Position numbers and translations under genes: made by a program. This document shows, one piece after another, positions 52,617 through 62,359 of a stretch of 64,000 bases of DNA. Position 1 is the stretch's first letter, and every line of letters starts with the position of its first letter. This DNA is from Pedobacter sp. Leaf41 (lineage in GTDB: Bacteria; Bacteroidota; Bacteroidia; Sphingobacteriales; Sphingobacteriaceae): contig NZ_LMLE01000001.1 in the NCBI RefSeq assembly GCF_001422545.1, positions 125,373 to 189,372 of the forward strand, read 5' to 3'. The notes under the pieces are model-generated. The model was not told the origin of the DNA and did not search any database. It saw only the letters and a program-made list of their open reading frames with translations.

Positions 52617-53384
52617 TTATTTAAGTAAATCTAAGATACTCAGTACTGTCAGTTTTTTCTGCTCACCGCTTTGCATGTCCTTTAGTGTCAACTCGCCGCT
52701 TGCAATTTCATCGCCGCCAATTAAAATTACAAAGGGAATATTCTTGGCATCCGCGTAGGCCATTTGCTTTTTCAGCTTCGCTGATGTAGGATAAAGCTCG
52801 GTTGCAATTCCTGCATTTCGGAACTGTTGTAAAATAGGTAAGGCAAACTTTTCTGCTTCAGCATCGAAATTACTGATTAAGACCTTCGTTCCAATTTCTG
52901 CTGATGCAGGGAAAAGATTCAGTTCTTCCAAAACATCGTAAATTCTGTCTGCACCGAAAGAAACGCCAACTCCTGTTAAATCTTTCAGCCCAAACATACC
53001 TGTTAAATCATCGTATCTGCCACCACCACCGATGCTGCCCATGGCAACTTCGTTGGTTTTAACTTCAAAAATACAGCCTGTATAATAGTTTAATCCACGA
53101 GCCAAAGTGATATCTAACTCAAGTTTCGCGGTAAGGGGTAAAGCATAAGAAATTAAGCTTTCTACATAATCAAAAACTTGTTCGATTTCTGCAATGCCTT
53201 TCAAGCCGGTTTCAGATGTTGCTAAAACTTCTTTTAAACTTCTTAATTTTTCTTCGTTTGTGCCTTCTAACAAAATAACCGGACGAAGCTTTTCCAAATC
53301 ATCCTCTGTAAAACCACGTTCTAGCAACTCTTTGCTTACACCATCTAAGCCAATTTTATCCAGTTTATCGATGGCTACAGTCAT
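52617..53384 (-). CDS. hisS: Histidyl-tRNA synthetase, C-terminal part of split hisS
   Basis: This 255-residue frame encodes the second half of histidyl-tRNA synthetase: the insertion domain start ([20 protein letters not shown]), the histidine-specific loop [15 protein letters not shown], class II motif 3 [15 protein letters not shown], and the anticodon-binding domain ([20 protein letters not shown] ... [17 protein letters not shown]). It begins with an ATG that overlaps the stop of the N-terminal frame as ATGA. About 15 residues that normally join the two halves are missing. It may be translated separately by coupling, or be dead. Confidence 0.85.
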   Translation of the reverse strand: MTVAIDKLDKIGLDGVSKELLERGFTEDDLEKLRPVILLEGTNEEKLRSLKEVLATSETGLKGIAEIEQVFDYVESLISYALPLTAKLELDITLARGLNYYTGCIFEVKTNEVAMGSIGGGGRYDDLTGMFGLKDLTGVGVSFGADRIYDVLEELNLFPASAEIGTKVLISNFDAEAEKFALPILQQFRNAGIATELYPTSAKLKKQMAYADAKNIPFVILIGGDEIASGELTLKDMQSGEQKKLTVLSILDLLK

Positions 53385-53962
53385 AGAATTTTTCTATTAT
53401 TAATTTTTATGGTGAAATCTTTTAATCCTAATTTGGCCAAAGCTTCATTGTAAATCAGGATGAATTCTGCTTCGTTTAATAAGCTTTCTGAACCTACAAC
53501 GTCTACGTCGCATTGATAAAATTCACGGTATCTTCCTTTTTGCGGTCGGTCAGCTCTCCATACGGGTTGCACCTGGAAACGTTTGAAAGGTAACGTAAGC
53601 TCGTGTTGGTGCATCACTACATAACGAGCGAAGGGAACGGTTAAATCGTAGCGGAGCGCTTTTTCAGAAATTAGTGGAATCAATTGATTACTGTTATCAT
53701 CTTGAGCGAAGTCGAATGATTTCTTCTTTGCATCTTTTAAATATTCTCCGCTATTCAGAATTTTAAAGATCAATTTGTCACCTTCATCGCCATATTTTCC
53801 GGTTAAGGTAGATAGGTTTTCAAAACTTGGTGTTTGAATTTCTGCGTAACCATATTTCCTGAAAACCGATTTAATGGTATCGTAAATAAAGTTGCGTTTT
53901 ACCATTTCAACAGGCGTAAAATCGCGAGTACCTTTTGCTAATGAGGGTTTAATAACTGACAT
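53381..53962 (-). CDS. hisS: Histidyl-tRNA synthetase, N-terminal part of split hisS
   Basis: This 193-residue frame has the first half of the class II synthetase: [20 protein letters not shown], motif 1 region [33 protein letters not shown] and motif 2 [20 protein letters not shown]. It ends after KINNRKIL at TGA, where intact proteins continue with about 15 more residues before the segment starting the next frame. The joint is consistent with a deletion of about 46 nt (a 3n+1 length). A dispersed repeat is read in frame at residues around 80-88 ([10 protein letters not shown]). The ATG at 53962 follows a -7 box by 5 nt. Confidence 0.85.
   Translation of the reverse strand: MSVIKPSLAKGTRDFTPVEMVKRNFIYDTIKSVFRKYGYAEIQTPSFENLSTLTGKYGDEGDKLIFKILNSGEYLKDAKKKSFDFAQDDNSNQLIPLISEKALRYDLTVPFARYVVMHQHELTLPFKRFQVQPVWRADRPQKGRYREFYQCDVDVVGSESLLNEAEFILIYNEALAKLGLKDFTIKINNRKIL
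53697..53725. repeat. Dispersed repeat read in frame inside hisS
   Basis: The plus strand reads TCATCTTGAGCGAAGTCGAA then TGATTTCTT; its complement shares the core TCGRCTDCGCYC with intergenic copies at 22868 and 40612. It encodes [10 protein letters not shown] on the hisS strand without breaking the frame, in a linker that varies among relatives. Confidence 0.5.
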
Positions 53963-53967
53963 AGCCG

Positions 53968-53975
53968 CAAAAGTA
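53968..53975 (-). promoter_or_regulatory. hisS: -7 promoter box (TACTTTTG) of hisS
   Basis: TACTTTTG on the minus strand matches TAnnTTTG and ends 5 nt before the ATG at 53962, predicting a leaderless mRNA. Confidence 0.55.
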
Positions 53976-53991
53976 CAAAAATGTAAGATGT

Positions 53992-54024
53992 AAACCTCGC
54001 AGGTCTTCAAAACCTGCGAGGTTT
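53992..54024. repeat. Paired palindromic repeat AAACCT-CGC-AGGT, probable terminator
   Basis: AAACCTCGCAGGT and its inverted copy ACCTGCGAGGTTT are separated by 7 nt. The unit has the same frame as the AAACCT-ATA-AGGT units at 56729 and 58525 with a different central triplet. It lies just after the LytTR regulator stop and could terminate that operon. Confidence 0.6.
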
Positions 54025-54043
54025 GTTTTACTGCCGAATTAGG

Positions 54044-54787
54044 CTACTTGCCCAAAATAGCTTTTACGATTTCTCTGTTCGGTTTCGAAACCGGAATTTT
54101 ATCGCCGTTGTTCATCAATAAAGTTCCACCATCTTCTTTCAGCCAGCTTTTTACAAATTTAGGGTTGACCAAATGGCTTTGATGCGACCTTACAAAACCT
54201 TGTGGTTTTAATAAATCAGAATATTCTTTTAGCGGTTTTGAGATTAAAATTTTTTCACTACTTGATAAATGAAAAAACGTATAGGTGTTATCTGCAACGC
54301 AACGTACAATATCATCAACAGAAACATAACGAATTTCGTGCTGCTGCGGGAGGGCAATTTTAGGAACAGTAGGCTCGCTACGTTTAATTTGATTGAGCAA
54401 AAAATTGAGTTGCTCTCCACTCATTTTATTTGCAATTCGGTTTTCCGCTTTTGAAACAGCAACCATCAATTCATCGGGGTCGACAGGTTTGAGCAGGTAA
54501 TCCAGGGCGGCAAATTTTACCGCCTGAATCCCATAATTATCATAAGCCGTAACAAAAATGACTTCAAAGGTTTTATCACCAAGCTGGTTCAACAGATCAA
54601 AACCGGTGGTTTTACCCATCTGGATATCGAGAAAAAGCAAATCAGGACGATGAAGATTGATTTTTTCAAAGGCATCATCGATATTATTAGCAGTGGCCAC
54701 AACCTTAACATCAGGACAATTCGTACTCAGCAAAACCTGTAGGTTTTCTAAATTTGCCAGCTCATCATCTACTAAAATCGCCCTCAT
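54044..54787 (-). CDS. LytTR-family response regulator
   Basis: This is a 247-residue regulator with a receiver domain (1-120; acidic pair Asp7/Asp8, phospho-acceptor Asp54 in LFLDIQMGKTTGFDLL, Lys in LDYLLKPVDPDEL) and a C-terminal LytTR DNA-binding domain (IRYVSVDDIVRCVADNTYTF; KPLKEYSDLLKPQGFVRSHQSHLVN). It starts 1 nt after the sensor kinase stop, its clear partner. Targets are unknown. Confidence 0.94.
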   Translation of the reverse strand: MRAILVDDELANLENLQVLLSTNCPDVKVVATANNIDDAFEKINLHRPDLLFLDIQMGKTTGFDLLNQLGDKTFEVIFVTAYDNYGIQAVKFAALDYLLKPVDPDELMVAVSKAENRIANKMSGEQLNFLLNQIKRSEPTVPKIALPQQHEIRYVSVDDIVRCVADNTYTFFHLSSSEKILISKPLKEYSDLLKPQGFVRSHQSHLVNPKFVKSWLKEDGGTLLMNNGDKIPVSKPNREIVKAILGK

Positions 54788-54788
54788 T

Positions 54789-56393
54789 TTATAACCATTG
54801 TGATAAAGTAATTGTAATCATCGTTCCGTTTGTATCAGATTGAATGTTTAAAATGAAAGGCGTGTCTTTGTAAACTGTGTTTAGTAAAGATATTCTATTT
54901 TTGCTTAAAGCCAAGCCCAGGCCATCGTATGTTTGCGTGGTATCAAAACCGCTGCCGTTGTCTGTTATTTTAAGGACTAAATTCGAAACTTGCTTTTCAA
55001 AGCTAACGGCAATTTCACCATCTTTTCCCTTCTCGGCAATACCATGTTTAACTGCGTTTTCTACAAATGGTTGTAATAACATTGCTGGTATTTCGATATT
55101 CTCGGTGTCTAAATCTGCTGAAGCATTAATCTTATACCGAAACCCGAATCGCAACTGTTCCATTTGCAGGTAATCATCTAATAAGGTTTTTTCTTCAATT
55201 AAACTGATGAGTTCTTTGCTATCTAAAACATTTCTGGTAAGGCGGGCAAATTTGCTTAGATACCGATTGGCGTTATCAATCTCGTTTTTGTTCATCAGAT
55301 TTTGAATGCCAGCCAAGGCATTGAATAAGAAATGTGGATTAAGTTGAGAGCGAACAGAGTTGAGCTGGAGTTGGGCGATTTCTTTTTGTTTGGCTTCTGC
55401 CGCCACTTTTTTCTTGATTTGTTGGTTTTTTATGTAAACTGCTAAACCGCCTGTTATTGCACCGGCTATTAATGCAAATAATAAACCGGAAGTAATGAGT
55501 TGTTTGGTAGAGAAAAATTTCTCTTCTTCAAAGTTTATAGAAATCTTATGTTTAGTTATAAATTTTTCTATTGCTGCTTTGGAAGTACCACCCTGAATAA
55601 AGGGCTCTATAATAACCTCATAATCTCCCGATTTTTTAAAAATACCTTTATCTATGGACACGTATGGTAAATAGTCATCCGAAACATCATCATAATGGCT
55701 ATTATCATAATTCCATGAGGTGGAACTAAAAATAATCTTACCTGAAGTTTGATCCTTAATCATTACGCAATACAAAAAATCAATATCTGACTTGTCTATA
55801 ACAATATTTAAAGTTCTGGTGTCATTAGATAGCAGAATATCTTTTATATTATCTGGATCAGCGGTTGTTCCAATTCCTCCATCATCAAAGACGACCCCTT
55901 TTGTTATGGAATTTATTTTAGCTGGTTGGATACTCTTAGCAAAGTAAATACTTTTGAAAACCTTATCGGGTTGGCTAGTTTTATAGAGAAGAATAGTGAG
56001 AATCTTATTGGCAATGTTATAGGCTCCTAGATTAACATTATTTAACTGGGGATTAAATTTGTCTTCATAAACGTTAAGCCCCTCAAAACTTTGATTAAGT
56101 TTGATTGGTGCATGATCTAGAATTATGGTGTATCTATATAAGCTTAAAGTATCTGTTTTTAAAAAGTAGGTAGAAAAAGCTATCTTTTTAGAAGTCGGAA
56201 TATAATTAAACATTACATTAGGCTGATTAGGAAATACATTATGATCAAAAACTTCAGTTGGCGGCGCATCAACTGAAAAATCAATCCAATTTCCTCCAAT
56301 ATATTTTTCATTTCTTATGCTTTGGGCACATGAAACAACCACCTGACAAATAGCCATAGTGTAAACTGTAAGAAATATAATTATCTTTTTCAT
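54789..56393 (-). CDS. LytS/YehU-type sensor histidine kinase
   Basis: This is a 534-residue kinase with an N-terminal signal sequence (MKKIIIFLTVYTMAICQVVV), a ~270-residue periplasmic beta-rich sensor region, one membrane helix near residue 305 (LITSGLLFALIAGAITGGLAVYI), and the cytoplasmic His_kinase domain with QLNSVRSQLNPHFLFNALAG (phospho-His) and HATPase_c LLQPFVENAVKHGIAEKGKD and DNGSGFD. It differs from membrane-multispanning LytS in having a single large sensor domain. It pairs with the LytTR regulator. Confidence 0.92.
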   Translation of the reverse strand: MKKIIIFLTVYTMAICQVVVSCAQSIRNEKYIGGNWIDFSVDAPPTEVFDHNVFPNQPNVMFNYIPTSKKIAFSTYFLKTDTLSLYRYTIILDHAPIKLNQSFEGLNVYEDKFNPQLNNVNLGAYNIANKILTILLYKTSQPDKVFKSIYFAKSIQPAKINSITKGVVFDDGGIGTTADPDNIKDILLSNDTRTLNIVIDKSDIDFLYCVMIKDQTSGKIIFSSTSWNYDNSHYDDVSDDYLPYVSIDKGIFKKSGDYEVIIEPFIQGGTSKAAIEKFITKHKISINFEEEKFFSTKQLITSGLLFALIAGAITGGLAVYIKNQQIKKKVAAEAKQKEIAQLQLNSVRSQLNPHFLFNALAGIQNLMNKNEIDNANRYLSKFARLTRNVLDSKELISLIEEKTLLDDYLQMEQLRFGFRYKINASADLDTENIEIPAMLLQPFVENAVKHGIAEKGKDGEIAVSFEKQVSNLVLKITDNGSGFDTTQTYDGLGLALSKNRISLLNTVYKDTPFILNIQSDTNGTMITITLSQWL

Positions 56394-56503
56394 AAAATAA
56401 ATATTTTCATAAACCTCTGCTTAAAACTTGGCTTACAAAATGCCAAAATAGTAAATGAAACTAGCAACTTAGTATTTGAATGGTTTGGAGCAGAATTTAG
56501 ATT

Positions 56504-56650
56504 CCGTTGGCTAAAGCCGAACGGCAATAAATAGCGAGTGTGTTTAAAACAAATGATTAGTCTTACATAAATGAAAATATGTGCAGCCTTCCATTACTTG
56601 CCGTTGGTTTCAACCAATGGAATACAAGATATACATTTGGGGCTTTAGCC
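56504..56650. repeat. Additional REP/BIME copies
   Basis: In the 575-bp gap upstream of fumC, an imperfect palindrome CCGTTGGCTAAAGCCGAACG (56504-56524) and a near-perfect CCGTTGGTTTCAACCAATGG (56601-56620), followed by GGCTTTAGCC (56641-56650), repeat the two units found at the RAYT. No gene is seen in the gap. Confidence 0.6.
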
Positions 56651-56728
56651 AAAACCTGCACTTTGCACCTTTTATTTGCAGTAGTTTCCTAAGCTATCTA
56701 AACCCGATGGCAGCGGAAATACTTTTGC

Positions 56729-56775
56729 AAACCTTATAGGTTTAATAGCGCAATGTAAAATAAACCTATAAGGTT
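56729..56775. repeat. Paired repeat AACCTTATAGGTTTA
   Basis: AACCTTATAGGTTTA (56729-56743) and its exact inverse complement TAAACCTATAAGGTT (56761-56775), 17 bp apart. This is the same family as 58525 and, with another centre, 53992. Confidence 0.6.
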
Positions 56776-56917
56776 TAACAAAAAGATTGCAGCGAATCAG
56801 CGGGGCCGAACTTACCCCAACAACCACTTCAGCACCTTTCCAAAATCTAATTAGTGAAATCTCCTCATCTGTAATCAACCCGAAGGAAATACCTCAGTAA
56901 ATATCGAAGATAATACC

Positions 56918-56946
56918 TTGCTTTATAGGCAAAAAACTTAAATTTG
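56918..56946 (+). promoter_or_regulatory. fumC: Promoter of fumC (TTG-N18-TAAATTTG)
   Basis: TTG at 56918-56920, an 18-bp spacer and TAAATTTG at 56939-56946, 22 nt before the ATG at 56969. This is the best -33/-7 pair in the window. Confidence 0.7.
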
Positions 56947-56968
56947 CGACAACAAAAATCAAAATATA

Positions 56969-58366
56969 ATGAGTTTCAGAATAGAACACGATACCATGGG
57001 CGAGGTGCAAGTGCCTGCCGACAAATACTGGGGTGCACAAACCGAACGCTCACGCAATAACTTTAAAATCGGACCTGAAGGTTCAATGCCTAAAGAAATT
57101 ATTCATGCTTTTGGCTATTTGAAAAAAGCCGCGGCATTGGCAAATACCGAGCTTGGTGTACTTTCTGCCGAGAAAGCCGAACTAATTGCAAAGGCTTGTG
57201 ATGAAATTATTGCCGGTGATTTAGACGATCAATTTCCATTGGTAATTTGGCAAACTGGTTCTGGTACGCAGAGTAACATGAACGGAAACGAAGTGATTGC
57301 AAACCGTGCTCACGTAATTAATGGTGGTGCCTTGGCCGATGATAAGAAAGTGCTTCACCCGAATGATGATGTGAACAAATCGCAATCATCTAACGATACT
57401 TACCCAACTGCAATGCATATTGCAGCCTATAAATTAACGATAGAAAATACCATTCCCGGTTTAGAGAAATTGCGCAATGCTTTGGCTACGAAAGTGGAAG
57501 AGTTTAGCGGCATCGTTAAAACTGGCCGTACGCACTTTATGGATGCTACACCTTTAACTTTAGGGCAAGAATTTTCGGGTTATGTTCAGCAAATCGATAA
57601 CAGCATCAGGGCCATTAAAAATGCTTTGGTTATGGTTGCTGAATTGGCTTTGGGTGGAACGGCCGTAGGTACAGGATTGAATACGCCAAAAGGTTACGAT
57701 GTTTTGGTGGCTCAAAAAATAGCTGAACTAACCGGTTTGCCTTTTGTCACGGCACCAAATAAATTCGAAGCTTTGGCTGCGCATGATGCGATGGTTGAAC
57801 TTTCTGGCGCTTTAAAACGTACGGCTGTTGCTTTAATGAAAGTGGCTAACGATGTACGTATGCTAAGTTCTGGTCCTCGTTGCGGCATCGGTGAAATTGT
57901 TATTCCTGATAACGAGCCGGGTTCTTCGATTATGCCAGGTAAAGTTAACCCAACCCAGCCAGAAGCGTTGACAATGGTTTGCGCTCAGGTGATTGGTAAC
58001 GACGTGGCCGTTTCAATTGGTGGCATGTCTGGTCATTTTGAATTGAATGTTTTCAAGCCTTTAATCGCTGCAAACGTTTTACAATCTGCTCGTTTAATTG
58101 GCGATGCTTGCGTTTCGTTTACTGTTAAATGTGCGGAAGGAATTACAGCGAACTTACCAGAAATTGAGAAACATTTACAAAACTCATTGATGTTGGTTAC
58201 TGCTTTAAACCCGCATGTAGGCTATGAGAACGCAGCTAAAATTGCAAAGAAAGCACATAAAGAAAATAAAACATTGAAAGCGGCAGCAGTTGAATTGGGA
58301 TTATTAACCAACGAACAATTTGATGAGTGGGTTCGTCCGGAAGATATGGTTGGGAGTTTGAAATAA
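56969..58366 (+). CDS. fumC: Class II fumarate hydratase
   Basis: This is the 465-residue TCA-cycle fumarase that interconverts fumarate and malate without an Fe-S cluster; a homotetramer. N-terminus [20 protein letters not shown], substrate-site [15 protein letters not shown] and [20 protein letters not shown], and the superfamily signature [11 protein letters not shown] near residue 318 are all present. Length fits. It has its own promoter; a partial hairpin repeat follows. Confidence 0.97.
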   Translation: MSFRIEHDTMGEVQVPADKYWGAQTERSRNNFKIGPEGSMPKEIIHAFGYLKKAAALANTELGVLSAEKAELIAKACDEIIAGDLDDQFPLVIWQTGSGTQSNMNGNEVIANRAHVINGGALADDKKVLHPNDDVNKSQSSNDTYPTAMHIAAYKLTIENTIPGLEKLRNALATKVEEFSGIVKTGRTHFMDATPLTLGQEFSGYVQQIDNSIRAIKNALVMVAELALGGTAVGTGLNTPKGYDVLVAQKIAELTGLPFVTAPNKFEALAAHDAMVELSGALKRTAVALMKVANDVRMLSSGPRCGIGEIVIPDNEPGSSIMPGKVNPTQPEALTMVCAQVIGNDVAVSIGGMSGHFELNVFKPLIAANVLQSARLIGDACVSFTVKCAEGITANLPEIEKHLQNSLMLVTALNPHVGYENAAKIAKKAHKENKTLKAAAVELGLLTNEQFDEWVRPEDMVGSLK

Positions 58367-58524
58367 AAAGGCCCCTCCTAGCCTCCCCAGGAGTGAGGAA
58401 CTTTTTTCTATAGCTCATATCACTGCATTAGAAAAGCAAAGTTTCTTTGAGGTTTGACATTTTAGAAAAGCAGGGTCATTCATTCTTCGGATTCGATAGC
58501 CCCGATTTTTGCTGCAAGTTTTTC

Positions 58525-58557
58525 AAGCCTATAAGGTCTTAAAGACCTTATAGGTTT
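58525..58557. repeat. Paired repeat AAGCCTATAAGGTCT
   Basis: Two 15-bp arms, with one mismatch, separated by 3 bp form a long hairpin. It belongs to the AAACCTNNNAGGT family. A CCCCTCCT/AGGAGTGAGG hairpin fragment lies at 58373-58400. The rest of the 288-bp gap holds no gene. Confidence 0.55.
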
Positions 58558-58654
58558 AATCAAAAGCTTTCCGTTTCAATCGGGTTTATTTAATAAAATA
58601 CAGCAATAAAAACTCAGTTTGCATGGTGCAAATTGAAATGCAGAACATAAAAAC

Positions 58655-59011
58655 ATGGGTGATTCAGTTTTGACATCATTATTCAGCTTGGTTTCCATTA
58701 TCTCGCCATTAATAATCTTCATTGCTTGTTGTTATTATATTTCGAAACAAGTAAAGGCCGATTCTATATTACTGCTTATCGGTTCGGGCTTATCGTTAGT
58801 GTTAACTGGATTCTACAGCCTTTTGATGCCTTATTTTATGCAATCACGCAATCTTTCGATGACGGAAACTACAAGTTACTATACCATCGCTGGGGTAATC
58901 AGTTTTTTTTCCGGAATCTGTTTTGCTGTCGGTTTGTTTATCTTAATTAGCAACACAGTTAACGCGAAAAAAAGCTTTCCAAATCAATTCCCTCCGAATG
59001 AGTTTAAATAG
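58655..59011 (+). CDS. Small membrane protein, unknown function
   Basis: This is a 118-residue protein with three hydrophobic segments (LFSLVSIISPLIIFIACCYY; SILLLIGSGLSLVLTGFYSL; TIAGVISFFSGICFAVGLFI). No motif allows a function. Its stop overlaps the start of the next gene by 14 nt, and that gene abuts the S1/P1 nuclease, so the three form an operon. Confidence 0.7.
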   Translation: MGDSVLTSLFSLVSIISPLIIFIACCYYISKQVKADSILLLIGSGLSLVLTGFYSLLMPYFMQSRNLSMTETTSYYTIAGVISFFSGICFAVGLFILISNTVNAKKSFPNQFPPNEFK

Positions 59012-59567
59012 TATGCTTACTAATATTATGTTTAATCCATTGGGAAAAATTAAAGGTTCTATTCAGTTGAAGCATCTTTATTTTTTACCTTTCGCCTTCT
59101 ACCTTTTGAGTATTTTAAGCTCCTGCTCTCGTTTGCCAAACATTCAGGGCAAAGGCGAAGATTTTATGCAGGGTGTTTGGAATCAGGATTCTGTTGCCTA
59201 CAGCAATAAATTGAGCAACTACACCAAGCATCATTTTAAGTTTAGCTGCGATTCAGTTTACATCGACTTTGAAACCCATAGCAAAGTTAACTTTTACGAA
59301 GATTCCTGCTATAATAATGGCATTTGGAAAGAATACGCAAAGGGAATTTATGCTGTTAAAGGCGATACGCTGATTGTTGGAGCAACCTTCACACACGCCA
59401 ATTACAAACAAAAAATTTCGGGTTGTTATCGCATCGGCAGGTACGAACGAAACTTCCTGATTAAAAGAAAATCTCCCGATAGCTTGATTCTGGAAAGTAT
59501 GAGCGATCAGCGGGAAATCTTATTATCACTAAAAGAAAAAGTTACCTGCGTACAAAAAGAATTATAA
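58998..59567 (+). CDS. Putative lipoprotein, unknown function
   Basis: This is a 189-residue protein from the first ATG; ATGs at 59013 and 59028 are alternatives. A hydrophobic stretch ending in LLSILSSC fits a lipoprotein signal, with Cys43 (from the first Met) lipidated. The mature domain is small and beta-rich with four more cysteines (SCDSVYIDF, EDSCYNNGIW, SGCYRIGRY, VTCVQK). I do not recognise the family. The gene sits between the small membrane protein and the nuclease with almost no gap. Confidence 0.65.
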   Translation: MSLNSMLTNIMFNPLGKIKGSIQLKHLYFLPFAFYLLSILSSCSRLPNIQGKGEDFMQGVWNQDSVAYSNKLSNYTKHHFKFSCDSVYIDFETHSKVNFYEDSCYNNGIWKEYAKGIYAVKGDTLIVGATFTHANYKQKISGCYRIGRYERNFLIKRKSPDSLILESMSDQREILLSLKEKVTCVQKEL

Positions 59568-59568
59568 A

Positions 59569-60375
59569 ATGAAATTCAAATCAATTAAAAGAAAGTTAAT
59601 TATTGCCGCAGCTATTGGATTGTTGGCTTATTTACCAACGCAAGTTAATGCATGGGGAATGATTGGGCATAGAGTTGTAGGTGAAATTGCCGATAGTTAT
59701 TTAAAGGCTAAAACCCGCAAAGCGATTCAAGCCATTTTAGGTTCAGAAACCTTGGCCATGTCGGCAAACTGGGGCGATTTTATTAAGTCGGATTCTACCT
59801 ATAATTATCTATACAACTGGCATTTCGTAAACTTGCCAGGCGCACAAAACAAAGAAGGGATTTTCAATTTCTTGGAAACGGAAAAATCTCCCAACCTGTA
59901 CAACAAAATAATTGAATTAACTGCAGTTTTAAAAAAACCTGGCAGCACAGCTGATGAAAAAAAATTAGCATTACGGATGTTGGTGCACATGGCTGGGGAT
60001 TTATGTCAACCCATGCATGTTGCCCGTAAAGAGGATTTAGGCGGAAACCGCGTTTCTGTTTTGTGGTTTAACGAAAAATCAAACTTGCACCGCGTTTGGG
60101 ATGAACAGTTGATCGAGTACCAACAATTGAGTTATACCGAATATGCAAAAGCAATCAACCATCCTTCTGCAGTTCAATTGTACAACTGGCAAAATACCAG
60201 TTTGAAAGAAAATGTTTATGAATCTTACCTGGTTTGTAACAAAATTTACGAAACCACTAAGCCAGATTCCAAACTGAGTTACCGCTACAATTTTGATTGG
60301 GTGGAAACCTTAAATCAGCAGCTGCTTAAAGGTGGAGTTCGCCTGGCAAAAATGCTGAATGATATTTACGGATAA
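59569..60375 (+). CDS. Secreted S1/P1-family nuclease
   Basis: This is a 268-residue zinc-dependent nuclease. The signal peptide ends ...TQVNA, leaving Trp29 as the mature N-terminus, as in P1 nuclease, where Trp1 coordinates zinc; then GMIGHRVVGEIADSYL with His34, DFIKSDSTYNYLYNWHFVNL, MLVHMAGDLCQPMHVA and LHRVWDEQLIEY supply the remaining ligands. It degrades single-stranded DNA/RNA or 3'-nucleotides outside the cytoplasm. It is the last gene of the three-gene run and is followed by a terminator. Confidence 0.93.
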   Translation: MKFKSIKRKLIIAAAIGLLAYLPTQVNAWGMIGHRVVGEIADSYLKAKTRKAIQAILGSETLAMSANWGDFIKSDSTYNYLYNWHFVNLPGAQNKEGIFNFLETEKSPNLYNKIIELTAVLKKPGSTADEKKLALRMLVHMAGDLCQPMHVARKEDLGGNRVSVLWFNEKSNLHRVWDEQLIEYQQLSYTEYAKAINHPSAVQLYNWQNTSLKENVYESYLVCNKIYETTKPDSKLSYRYNFDWVETLNQQLLKGGVRLAKMLNDIYG

Positions 60376-60386
60376 GAATTCCAATA

Positions 60387-60428
60387 AACAAAAAAATGCG
60401 CTGAAGTTATCAGCGCATTTTTTGTTTA
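60387..60428. terminator. Bidirectional terminator between nuclease gene and aspS
   Basis: AAAAAATGCGCTGA-agtta-TCAGCGCATTTTTT is a 14-bp stem with A/T tracts on both sides. The flanking genes converge. Confidence 0.9.
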
Positions 60429-60454
60429 TAGTGTTTTAGAACAAAGGATTACGT

Positions 60455-62200
60455 CTACAAATCAGTTTTGATTTTCAATTCTTTTAATTGTTTATCATCT
60501 ATAGTACTCGGACTATCGATCATCACATCTCTTCCCGAATTATTTTTAGGGAAAGCAATTACATCACGAATTGAGTCCAAACCGGCAAAAATCGAAGTCA
60601 AACGATCGAAACCAAAAGCGATACCACCGTGTGGAGGTGCGCCAAATTCAAATGCATCCATCAAGAAACCAAACTGCTTCTGCGCTTCCTCAGCACTAAA
60701 ACCTAAATGTTTGAACATTAAAGCCTGCAATGCTCTATCATGAATACGAATTGAACCACCGCCAATTTCGGTTCCGTTAATCACCATGTCGTAAGCGTTC
60801 GCACGAACGTTTTTCGGGTCGGTATCTAACAAAGCAATATCTTCTGGCTTTGGCGAAGTAAAAGGATGGTGCATGGCATGGTAACGTTCCGTTTCTTCAT
60901 CCCACTCCAATAAAGGGAAATCCAATACCCAAAGTGCTGAGAATGTATTTTTATCGCGTAAGCCTAAACGGTTACCCATCTCTAAACGAAGTTCGTTTAA
61001 CTGCTTACGCACTTTATCTGTAGAACCTGCCAAGATTAAAAGCAAATCGCCTTTTTCAGTAGCAAATGCTTTGCTCCATTGTTTTAAATCTTCCTCGTTG
61101 AAAAATTTATCAACCGAAGATTTAATAGTTCCATCTTCGTTGTGACGGGCATAAATTAATCCTGTAGCACCAATTTGCGGGCGCTTGATAAAGTCAGTTA
61201 ACTCGTCTAACTGCTTACGGGTGTAACTTGCAGCACCTTTAGCATTGATACCTACTACCAATTCAGCGTTATCAAAAACCGGAAAACCTTTACCTTTTAC
61301 CAAATCGTTCAGCTCTACAAACTGCATGTCGAAACGTGTGTCTGGTTTATCAGAACCGTACAAACGCATCGCATCTGCATATTGCATGCGTGGAACTTCA
61401 GGCAAATCATAATTGCGAACTTCTTTAAATAGCGTACGAATTAAGCCTTCAAAAGTGTTCAAGATATCTTCCTGTTCGATGAACGACATTTCGCAGTCAA
61501 TCTGTGTAAACTCTGGCTGACGATCGGCTCTTAAATCTTCATCTCTGAAACATTTAACAATCTGGAAATACCTATCAAAACCAGAAACCATTAACAATTG
61601 CTTAAAAGTTTGTGGCGATTGAGGCAAAGCATAAAACTCACCTTCGTTCATGCGGCTTGGCACTACGAAATCTCTTGCTCCTTCTGGCGTAGATTTAATT
61701 AAAACAGGTGTTTCTACCTCAATAAAATCTAAACCATCTAAATAACGGCGAACAGATTGTGCCATTTTATGACGTAAAACCAAGTTGTTACGCACTGGGT
61801 TACGACGTAAATCCAAATAGCGGTATTTCATGCGCAACTCATCACCACCATCTGTTTCATCATCAATCATGAATGGAGGTAATTTTGCAGCGTTTAAAAT
61901 TTCTAAAGCAGAAACTTTAATCTCTACATCACCGGTTGACATTTTTGGGTTTTTGTTGCTGCGTTCTACAACGGTTCCGGTAGTTTTAATTACAAACTCA
62001 CGACCTAATGAACGTGCTGCTTCGCAGAGCTCACGGTTATCATCCATGTTAAAAACCAGTTGTGTAATGCCATAACGGTCGCGGATATCAATAAAAGTCA
62101 TGCCGCCCAAATCTCTCGATTTTTGTACCCAACCACACAGGGTAACACTTTCTCCTAAGTTATTGAGGGTAAGTGCACCACAAGTTACTGTTCTTAACAT
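60455..62200 (-). CDS. aspS: Aspartyl-tRNA synthetase
   Basis: This is a 581-residue class II synthetase of the bacterial type. It has the N-terminal OB-fold anticodon domain ([20 protein letters not shown]), class II motif 2 [20 protein letters not shown], the bacterial GAD insertion domain (~280-400), and motif 3 [16 protein letters not shown]. The length and the [10 protein letters not shown] region fit. Whether it is discriminating (Asp only) or also charges tRNA-Asn is not settled here. Confidence 0.96.
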   Translation of the reverse strand: MLRTVTCGALTLNNLGESVTLCGWVQKSRDLGGMTFIDIRDRYGITQLVFNMDDNRELCEAARSLGREFVIKTTGTVVERSNKNPKMSTGDVEIKVSALEILNAAKLPPFMIDDETDGGDELRMKYRYLDLRRNPVRNNLVLRHKMAQSVRRYLDGLDFIEVETPVLIKSTPEGARDFVVPSRMNEGEFYALPQSPQTFKQLLMVSGFDRYFQIVKCFRDEDLRADRQPEFTQIDCEMSFIEQEDILNTFEGLIRTLFKEVRNYDLPEVPRMQYADAMRLYGSDKPDTRFDMQFVELNDLVKGKGFPVFDNAELVVGINAKGAASYTRKQLDELTDFIKRPQIGATGLIYARHNEDGTIKSSVDKFFNEEDLKQWSKAFATEKGDLLLILAGSTDKVRKQLNELRLEMGNRLGLRDKNTFSALWVLDFPLLEWDEETERYHAMHHPFTSPKPEDIALLDTDPKNVRANAYDMVINGTEIGGGSIRIHDRALQALMFKHLGFSAEEAQKQFGFLMDAFEFGAPPHGGIAFGFDRLTSIFAGLDSIRDVIAFPKNNSGRDVMIDSPSTIDDKQLKELKIKTDL

Positions 62201-62359
62201 ATATTGTAATCTAAATTAAGCGGCAAAAATACCAAATTTGTTTTAAAGTTTTTTAAAGAAGATGTACTTGATTTTTCGAACTGGTTAAATCATTCATAAA
62301 TTACCGATACTGTTGAAAGCAATTGACATTGGCCTTTATGCAGGCAACTCATCTAGGAA

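Noticed and set aside
56672..56878. 68-codon minus-strand ORF upstream of fumC
   Set aside because: It runs through the paired AACCTTATAGG repeat, has no recognisable motif or promoter, and is probably accidental.
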